From an uncultured Oscillospiraceae bacterium (lineage in GTDB: Bacteria > Bacillota > Clostridia > Oscillospirales > Acutalibacteraceae): a stretch of 27,774 nucleotides of DNA. The notes beneath the pieces are model-generated. The model saw only the letters and a list, made by a program, of their open reading frames with translations, had not been told where the DNA came from and made no database searches. The stretch covers positions 1 through 27,774 of the forward strand of contig UQDO01000032.1 of NCBI GenBank assembly GCA_900539855.1, written 5' to 3'. Shown here piece by piece: positions 23,469 to 27,774 of the stretch (position 1 is the stretch's first letter; every line of letters begins with the position of its first letter). The translations under genes and the position numbers were made by a program.

Positions 23469-23611
23469 CTATTTTTCTTTCTTCAGATGCTCCTTCAATA
23501 CAATATTTATAAACTGCGAAAGCGAGCGATCGTCGTTTTCAGCCTCCGCCTTTATTTTTTCCAAACAACGCTGTCTATCGTTATACTGATTTTTTCCTTT
23601 AAGGGTCTCAT
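23469..23611 (-). pseudogene. Ribbon-helix-helix (Arc/MetJ-type) small protein, one-base frameshift
   Basis: On the minus strand ATG at 23611, with GAGGTG 5 bases upstream, opens MRPLKEKISITIDSVV and then stops early. If one T is restored in the TTT run at about 23563-23565, the frame continues LEKIKAEAENDDRSLSQFIN and ends KEHLKKEK with TAG at 23469, giving 47 residues. A short strand followed by two helices with a DDRSLSQFIN turn is the ribbon-helix-helix pattern of small DNA-binding proteins and antitoxins. No toxin partner lies beside it. Either a recently broken gene or a base-calling error. Confidence 0.7.
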
Positions 23612-23873
23612 AAACTCACCTCAAATATGATTATATACATTTGTGTGATTTTATATTGACAAATAGGATAAAGTAGGAAAAATAAGATAAATTGTATGCT
23701 GAAATATCAGTCACATTGCTGCCGGATAATTTATGAGATACGGGAAGATATAAATTACTGCTGTATTGAATTCATAAATTTATTAGGCAAAACTATCAAA
23801 AGCTATCAATAATTGCATTTATTTTCTTTGAAAAATCATATTATAATTAAATCAATAACACTGTTACTGAAAA
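23612..23873. other. AT-rich gap without a recognisable gene
   Basis: About 260 bases of strongly AT-rich sequence upstream of the ribbon-helix-helix gene. I see no convincing open frame; a TTGACA at about 23658 and a minus-strand TATAAT near 23623 are not well spaced for promoters. A short direct repeat CTATCAA occurs twice near 23793-23810. Confidence 0.4.
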
Positions 23874-24060
23874 TTGAAGGCGGCATCGTGGCAGCCTATT
23901 GCCGCCGGGGAGGAGCTGCTGTTGAAATGTGATTTGTACGGCGACACAAATATTGCGTGTAATACCGGTGCCGGGTACGACCCGAATGTCGGATTTTATA
24001 AACGCAAGATCGTTCTTGCAGCCGGAGATGGTGCTGTTATCGGTTTCGCCCGTCGGCTTG
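23874..24060 (+). pseudogene. Possible remnant of an unidentified gene
   Basis: From 23874 a frame reads KAASWQPIAAGEELLLKCDL, then YGDTNIACNTGAGYDPNVGF, then YKRKIVLAAGDGAVIGF. The amino-acid make-up and codon use look like real coding sequence. It has a stop just before it, no ribosome-binding site, and beyond about 24040 it runs into hydrophobic sequence and then antisense to the kinase gene. In the next frame the continuation VSPVGLVFAFCFAFAGF looks like a membrane helix, so a frameshift may have joined them. I do not recognise the family; it could be a fragment left after insertion or deletion. Confidence 0.35.
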
Positions 24061-24092
24061 GTTTTTGCATTCTGTTTTGCGTTTGCCGGATT

Positions 24093-24938
24093 TCATTTCA
24101 GCATATCGGCAAACTGCCAAAGACCTCTTTCAAAATCCACACCGTATTTGTGGTCGGTACCGCCGGCTGCCGTACGTTTTATGCTGCCGACCGTAAGCTG
24201 TACCGCGATTTCGGCAGACTCTTTAAGAGTTCTGCCCGACAGCCGCGCAGCCGTAAGAGCGCTCGCGAAAACATCACCGGTACCGTGAAAGGTTCCGGGT
24301 ATTCTGCTGTTGTTTACGTATTCGGTCTGACCGGCCTTTTGAGTCCGGCAGGCAACCGCCATTGTATTTTCGTCGCAGCTTATACCGGTCAGCACCACAT
24401 CGCAGCCGCAAAGCGATTGGAGCGAGTCTACAAGCTCATCGGTAAAATCCCTGCTGTGCGGACCGCTCACATACTCCCTCTCAAGAAGGAAAAGTGCCTC
24501 AGTGATATTAGGCACTATGATATCCGCCTTTTGACAAAGCGGAAGCATGGACCTTGCAAAGTTCATGTCAAAAAGCGAATACATCTTTCCGTTATCAGCC
24601 ATTGCAGGATCAACAATGACCAGCGTGTCAGGCTGCCTGAAGCGATCAATAAAATCACAGACTATTTCTGCCTGCTTAGCTGATCCGAGATAGCCTGTGT
24701 ATATGGCGTCAAAGTGCAGCCCAAGCTCATCCCAGTGGGATATAAAATGTTCCATGTCGTCGGTCAGATCGCGGCAGAATATGTTGCCCGGCACGGCGGT
24801 ATGAGCCGAAAGTACGGCTGTCGGCAATACCGACACCTCTATTCCTGCCGCCGAAATCACCGGCAGAGCAACCGTAAGTGAGCATTTGCCGAAGCCCGAG
24901 ATGTCGTGTACAGCCGCCACCCGTTTTTGTCTTTCCAT
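24093..24938 (-). CDS. pdxK: Pyridoxal/pyridoxamine kinase (PfkB/ribokinase fold)
   Basis: 281-residue kinase that phosphorylates vitamin B6 precursors (pyridoxal, pyridoxamine, possibly pyridoxine) to supply pyridoxal 5'-phosphate. Visible landmarks are the N-terminal VAAVHDISGFGKCSLTVALP (substrate-site strand and glycine turn), the middle VDPAMADNGKMYSLF, PNITEALFLL, and the C-terminal anion-hole/catalytic motif GTFHGTGDVFASALTA with the catalytic Asp. Length is typical. Start ATG 24938 has GGAGA 10 bases upstream. It is alone on the minus strand with its own promoter. Some family members phosphorylate related substrates, so pyridoxamine kinase is the safer name. Confidence 0.92.
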   Translation of the reverse strand: MERQKRVAAVHDISGFGKCSLTVALPVISAAGIEVSVLPTAVLSAHTAVPGNIFCRDLTDDMEHFISHWDELGLHFDAIYTGYLGSAKQAEIVCDFIDRFRQPDTLVIVDPAMADNGKMYSLFDMNFARSMLPLCQKADIIVPNITEALFLLEREYVSGPHSRDFTDELVDSLQSLCGCDVVLTGISCDENTMAVACRTQKAGQTEYVNNSRIPGTFHGTGDVFASALTAARLSGRTLKESAEIAVQLTVGSIKRTAAGGTDHKYGVDFERGLWQFADMLK

Positions 24939-24970
24939 TATTTTTGCGTCTCCGTTTGTTTGATAGAATT

Positions 24971-24999
24971 ATTAAACAACGCATGCGTCAGTTTGTCAA
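24971..24999 (-). promoter_or_regulatory. Promoter of the pyridoxal kinase gene with a palindrome in the spacer
   Basis: On the minus strand, perfect -35 TTGACA (24994-24999) and -10 TTTAAT (24971-24976), 17-base spacer. The spacer carries the perfect palindrome ACGCATGCGT, which extends into AAAC...GTTT arms, so it is a plausible operator. Confidence 0.65.
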
Positions 25000-25072
25000 G
25001 TACGGCCGGTTAAAAAGATCTGAATAAACAAAAAAATAATACAAATAATAGCTTTACGAAAGGAATGATGAT

Positions 25073-25261
25073 ATGAAGGTATCAATAGACCGCGACGGCT
25101 GCATAGGCTGCGGACTTTGCACCGAGACATGCCCGGAGGTTTTTAAAATGGGAAGCGATGGTTTTGCCGAAGTGACTGCGGAGCCGACGCCCGAAAACGA
25201 AGCTGCCGTAAGGGAAGCTGCCGACGGCTGCCCTGTAAGCGTTATAAGTACGGAAGAATAG
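25073..25261 (+). CDS. Single-cluster [4Fe-4S] ferredoxin
   Basis: 62-residue electron carrier. The cluster ligands are visible as CIGCGLC (Cys10, Cys13, Cys16) and the distant Cys53 in DGCPVSVI; Cys20 in ETCPEVF is extra. This is the layout of small monocluster ferredoxins such as the Thermotoga type, where Cys20 pairs in a disulfide; here no partner Cys is present, so Cys20 is probably free. Many acidic residues (EPTPENEAAVREAADG) give the usual low charge. Start ATG 25073 with AAAGGA upstream. It stands alone with a terminator directly after. It should serve low-potential redox reactions in an anaerobe; the partner is not shown here. Confidence 0.93.
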   Translation: MKVSIDRDGCIGCGLCTETCPEVFKMGSDGFAEVTAEPTPENEAAVREAADGCPVSVISTEE

Positions 25262-25271
25262 AGATAAAAGA

Positions 25272-25306
25272 TTCATCCCACCGGTTTACCGGTGGGATGA
25301 AGTTTT
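25272..25306. terminator. Bidirectional terminator between ferredoxin and GNAT gene
   Basis: A perfect 13-bp stem TTCATCCCACCGG / CCGGTGGGATGAA with a TTTA loop and GTTTT on the plus side; on the minus side TCTTTTATC follows. It lies between two convergent genes, so it serves both. Confidence 0.85.
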
Positions 25307-25320
25307 CCGTAATACGGGTT

Positions 25321-25758
25321 TCAAAACAGCTGACCCGGGAGTTTCAGCTTCTGTTTCGGCGGAAATGTGGCTTCGAACCTTTCAAAGCCCTCGGGATCGC
25401 GTTCGCATACAAAATAGCCGTCCGGATCCTTGTATGTACCGGAAATGCCGTTCAAAAATCCTGGGACAAGCTCTTTTATAAGGAAATAATCTGCATCGGG
25501 ATCGTCCTCATAGCGGACGCCCTTTGTTTTGGCAGGTACAAAGCCGGATTTGCCGTAAAACAGAATATTGCCGGTGATTGCAAGTGCCCCTGCGCCCATT
25601 TCTCCTGCCTTTTCCATAGAATAGTCAAGCAGGCGCTTGCCGTAGCCCTGACGCTTGAAGGGCGGCGCAATTCCTATAGGTCCGAAGGTCATTATAGGTA
25701 CGCGCCGTCCGTCATCACATTCTATCTCTGAGCACACATAAATAACCTGACCGATCAT
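25321..25758 (-). pseudogene. GNAT-family N-acetyltransferase lacking its N-terminus
   Basis: 145 residues of a GNAT acetyltransferase. The acetyl-CoA site is clear (GPIGIAPPFKRQGYGKRLLD) and the rest matches the C-terminal half of YhbS-like GNATs (GALAITGNILFYGKSGFVP, DYFLIKELVPGFLNGISG). Related proteins usually carry about 50 more residues before this region, the first substrate-binding helices. Here the frame opens MIGQVIYV, has no ribosome-binding site upstream (GGCGAG directly abuts the ATG), and reaches a stop about 35 bases further up. The gene is probably truncated by the sequence at 25759-25933. It may still be expressed, but activity is doubtful. Confidence 0.75.
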
Positions 25759-25933
25759 CTCGCCGTATTTAGTACAGCAGCTCTGCGCTTGTTACCCGTA
25801 GGCGCCAGCCTTGCGGACAATCTCACGCTTTGCTGCCTGAAAATTTAAACGGCAGAAACTCTTCGACCTTAAACCGGATTTTTTTGGCTTTAAGGCGTAC
25901 GGTGTCCGGCTCTTGTCAGCCTAAGCTTACTGA
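25759..25933 (-). other. Non-genic stretch upstream of the truncated GNAT gene, possible repeat element
   Basis: On the minus strand it contains a stem (TGTCAG...CTGACA around a TAAGCTTA palindrome). A coding-like stretch without a start codon follows (VRLKAKKIRFKVEEFLPFKF), and then GCAAGGCTGGCGCCTACGGG. It does not resemble the missing N-terminus of the GNAT gene. It looks like part of a dispersed element or a tail of another gene; I cannot identify it. Confidence 0.4.
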
Positions 25934-25934
25934 C

Positions 25935-25971
25935 AAAAAAGTACGGATCCGGCTATTGCCGGACCCGTACT
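25935..25971 (-). terminator. Intrinsic terminator of the degV-hemolysin III operon
   Basis: On the minus strand a 14-bp stem AGTACGGGTCCGGC / GCCGGATCCGTACT (one G-U pair), loop AATA, followed by TTTTTTG. It lies 17 bases after the hemolysin III stop. Confidence 0.9.
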
Positions 25972-25988
25972 TGATTTGAATTATAACT

Positions 25989-26663
25989 TTATATTACATA
26001 AAACAGTATGCAGAAAAAGTGAAGTATGCTTCCTGCAACAACAAAGAGATGAAATACTGAATGCATATATCTGTGCTTTTTGCCTGCGCCGTAAAGGACG
26101 GCGCCGACGGTGTATGCGACTCCACCGGTCAGCAGAAGAACTATTCCCGGCATGGAGAGGGCTTCCATAGTGGTCTTTGCCGCCAACACTATGCACCAGC
26201 CCATTCCTATATAGCATATCATTGAAAATTTCTGATAATTCTTAAGGTCTATGGCGGTAAGCGTGGTGGCAAGTGCAGCAAACCCCCACACGACGCCGAA
26301 TATCACCCACGCCGCAACCTTATCGACACGCATTATTCCACAAAGAAGGATAGGCGTATATGTTCCGGCAATCAGAAAATATATCGTGCAGTGGTCTATG
26401 ACCTGCATTACCTTTTTGCCCATTTCGCATCGCAGCCCGTGATAAACGCTTGACATAGTGTAAAGCATCACAAGGCTTGCACCGTATATTGAACTGCTGA
26501 CAACGGCTATCGCGCTGCCCTTGAGTGCCGAAACGACCACGCAGAGCACCAGAGCCGCAACGCCGAGCGCTGCTCCTACGATGTGCGATACCATGTTGAA
26601 TATTTCCTCTCCGCGTGTGTAACGCGGCAGTTTTCTGTCAGCTAATTTTGTCCTCGCGATCAT
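25989..26663 (-). CDS. Hemolysin III family (PAQR-like) membrane protein
   Basis: 224-residue membrane protein with seven predicted helices. Family hallmarks are all present: RGEEIFNMVSHIVGAALG at the start, SSVYHGL (Ser-x3-His in helix 2), DHCTIYFLIAGTYTPILL (Asp-His and TYTP), and HSVFHLFVVAGSILHFF near the end. The conserved Ser, Asp and His residues form a zinc site in PAQR-family proteins. Despite the name, most bacterial members are not known to lyse red cells and may be lipid-acting enzymes or modulators of the membrane. Start ATG 26663 has AAAAGGAG upstream. It follows degV by 30 bases, so the two are co-transcribed and end at the terminator at 25935. Confidence 0.92.
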   Translation of the reverse strand: MIARTKLADRKLPRYTRGEEIFNMVSHIVGAALGVAALVLCVVVSALKGSAIAVVSSSIYGASLVMLYTMSSVYHGLRCEMGKKVMQVIDHCTIYFLIAGTYTPILLCGIMRVDKVAAWVIFGVVWGFAALATTLTAIDLKNYQKFSMICYIGMGWCIVLAAKTTMEALSMPGIVLLLTGGVAYTVGAVLYGAGKKHRYMHSVFHLFVVAGSILHFFCILFYVI

Positions 26664-26693
26664 TGTTTATTCTCCTTTTAAAACGCGCGGCCA

Positions 26694-27560
26694 TCACCTG
26701 TTTTTGCCCTCAAAAAAGAGCGCCAGGGTTCCGGGACCGGAATGTGAGCCTATAACCGGACCGGTCGGAGTGACCATGTCTACACAGGTTCCGTACTTTT
26801 CTTTTAATATTCTCTTTAACATTTCGACGTCTTCGCCGCAGTCGCCGTTGCATATGAAAACGGGTCCCTCGCCCGGATGCTCGGCAAGCTCGCCGTACTT
26901 TTCAGCCAGCGCGTTTATGGCGGCTTTGCGTCCTCTGACCTTTGAAACATTGGTGAGTTTTCCGTTTATATCGGTATGCATTACCGGTTTTATGCCGAGT
27001 ATTCCGCCGACAAATGCCGCGGTGGGGCTGACCCTACCGCCGCGCTTTAAATATTTCAGGTCGTCAACGGTGAACCAGTGGCAGATGTGCGGTATTCTCT
27101 CCCTTACATAGTCGGCAGTCTGCTCCAGGGTCGCGCCGGATTCCTTTTTAAGGACTGCAAGATATAAAAGCAGACCGAAGCCGGTTGAAGCGCAAAGGCT
27201 GTCAATGGTGATTAATTTTCTGTCGGGATACTTTTCAGCCAGCTCTCCTGCAGCCATTGCACCCGAATTATATGTTGTGCTCAGTCCGCTTGAAAAGCCT
27301 ATATATAAAATGTCGTTTCCCTTTTTGAGCTCCTCTTCAAACAGGTCCTTGAAGGTTGCCATATTTGCAGCCGCCGTTCTGGCAACATGACCGGCACGCA
27401 TTTTTTCATAGAACTCGTGCGGATCTATGTCGCTGTCTTTCATTTCTATTCCGTCATCTTCAAAATGTAATGTGAGGCATGCATACTTAACGCCCCACCT
27501 TTCAAGTGTTGCAGGACTTATGTCACACGCCGAGTCCGCAAATATTACAAATTCATTCAT
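26694..27560 (-). CDS. DegV family fatty-acid-binding protein
   Basis: 288-residue protein of the DegV (EDD) fold. Visible motifs are FVIFADSACDISPATLERWG at the N-terminus, a KMRAGHVARTAAANMATFKD block, FSSGLSTTYNSG (Ser-rich lipid-head-binding loop), LKYLKRGGRVS, the GGILGIKPVM segment, and GPGTLALFF at the C-terminus. DegV proteins carry a fatty acid and can hand it to the FakA kinase (FakB role); no fakA is visible in this window, so that role is inferred. Start ATG 27560 has AAGGAACC upstream. It is the first gene of an operon with hemolysin III. Confidence 0.93.
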   Translation of the reverse strand: MNEFVIFADSACDISPATLERWGVKYACLTLHFEDDGIEMKDSDIDPHEFYEKMRAGHVARTAAANMATFKDLFEEELKKGNDILYIGFSSGLSTTYNSGAMAAGELAEKYPDRKLITIDSLCASTGFGLLLYLAVLKKESGATLEQTADYVRERIPHICHWFTVDDLKYLKRGGRVSPTAAFVGGILGIKPVMHTDINGKLTNVSKVRGRKAAINALAEKYGELAEHPGEGPVFICNGDCGEDVEMLKRILKEKYGTCVDMVTPTGPVIGSHSGPGTLALFFEGKNR

Positions 27561-27599
27561 TTGGATCAGGTTCCTTTCGACTGTTGATTTGCTGAATTC

Positions 27600-27628
27600 A
27601 TATTACTACAGGTTAATGTATTTGTCAC
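27600..27628 (-). promoter_or_regulatory. Promoter of the degV operon
   Basis: On the minus strand, -35 GTGACA (27623-27628) and -10 TAATAT (27600-27605), 17-base spacer, about 40 bases from the degV start. Reasonable but not a perfect match. Confidence 0.55.
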
Positions 27629-27659
27629 TGAACTGTTGAACAATGACTCTATACCCTTG

Positions 27660-27708
27660 CTCTACAGGGCGGTAGAGCGGTTCTTCGACAATTCTACCGC
27701 CGGTAGAG
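27660..27708. repeat. Near-perfect 16-17-bp inverted repeat upstream of degV
   Basis: CTCTACAGGGCGGTAGA at 27660-27676 pairs with TCTACCGCCGGTAGAG at 27693-27708, with one bulge or mismatch and a 16-base loop. Inside each arm the motif GTAGA/TCTAC repeats again. It lies about 30 bases upstream of the degV -35 box. It has no T run on either side, so a terminator role is unlikely; it may be an operator, an RNA structure or a mobile-element end. Confidence 0.55.
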
Positions 27709-27774
27709 TCCCAAAAAACTGTAGGTTTGTCAATGATGTGTTACAGATTGGGAAAAGTAAATAAGACCTGTTTG

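Noticed and set aside
23433..23630. Plus-strand open frame of 65 codons after the surface protein gene
   Set aside because: It is the complement of the ribbon-helix-helix gene, which has a ribosome-binding site and a recognisable fold.
23990..24060. A minus-strand frame with KPTGETDNS that resembles a sortase motif
   Set aside because: No hydrophobic anchor or basic tail follows, and no start or ribosome-binding site is present.
24093..24683. Long plus-strand open frame continuing from the remnant at 23874
   Set aside because: It is the antisense of the pyridoxal kinase gene and reads as Arg/His-rich noise there; only the part before about 24060 looks like coding sequence.
1..27774. tRNA, rRNA, phage integration sites or a replication origin
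   Set aside because: I looked for cloverleaf arms, conserved rRNA stretches, integrase genes and DnaA-box clusters and recognised none.

Overview
The window looks like a chromosomal segment from a low-to-mid-GC Gram-positive gut-type bacterium of the Clostridia, probably Ruminococcaceae/Oscillospiraceae. The grounds are consensus sigma-A type promoters, strong GGAGG ribosome-binding sites, frequent TTG/GTG starts, lipoproteins and a sortase-type surface protein, a ThiT/TPP-riboswitch unit, a YdjGHI-like operon and a CE15-type esterase. This placement is inference, not a database match.

Layout. 1-1895 (+): the 3' part of a metal ABC permease overlapping a DNA polymerase IV gene. 2021-5469 (-): a three-gene envelope operon (SPFH/zinc-ribbon, zinc-ribbon, TPM domain) with promoter and terminator. 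5521-6550 (-): thiamine transporter thiT with promoter, TPP riboswitch and intrinsic terminator. 6640-14525 (+): a likely single transcription unit encoding a 1121-residue secreted protein (DNRLRE-like region, ricin-like trefoil, C-terminal metzincin-type zinc protease domain), then four related lipoprotein genes (one broken) and a small membrane-anchored protein, closed by a terminator. 14540-14865: an intergenic nest of inverted repeats resembling MITE/REP elements. 14929-16131 (+): a CE15-like esterase with its own promoter. 16141-21115 (+): a LiaF-like membrane protein and two ABC exporters behind a consensus promoter. 21190-23400 (+): a 60-residue mini surface protein and a 578-residue GLUG-repeat sortase substrate. 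23469-25072: a frameshifted ribbon-helix-helix gene, an AT-rich gap, a possible gene remnant and a pyridoxal/pyridoxamine kinase (-). 25073-25306: a ferredoxin (+) and terminator. 25321-27774 (-): a truncated GNAT gene, hemolysin-III and DegV genes, and a long inverted repeat upstream of degV.

The most interesting part is 6.6-14.5 kb. The big secreted protein is built like a polymorphic toxin: secretion signal, DNRLRE/trefoil stalk, and an AT-rich C-terminal tip that is a zinc peptidase. It is followed 4 bases later by a tandem array of diversified lipoproteins. The array alternates two signal-peptide modules (A-B-A-B), contains a chimera and a decayed copy, and shares duplicated junction sequence with the end of the protease gene. 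I propose a secreted metzincin with cognate surface lipoproteins (immunity proteins, inhibitors or substrates). This is inferred from architecture only.
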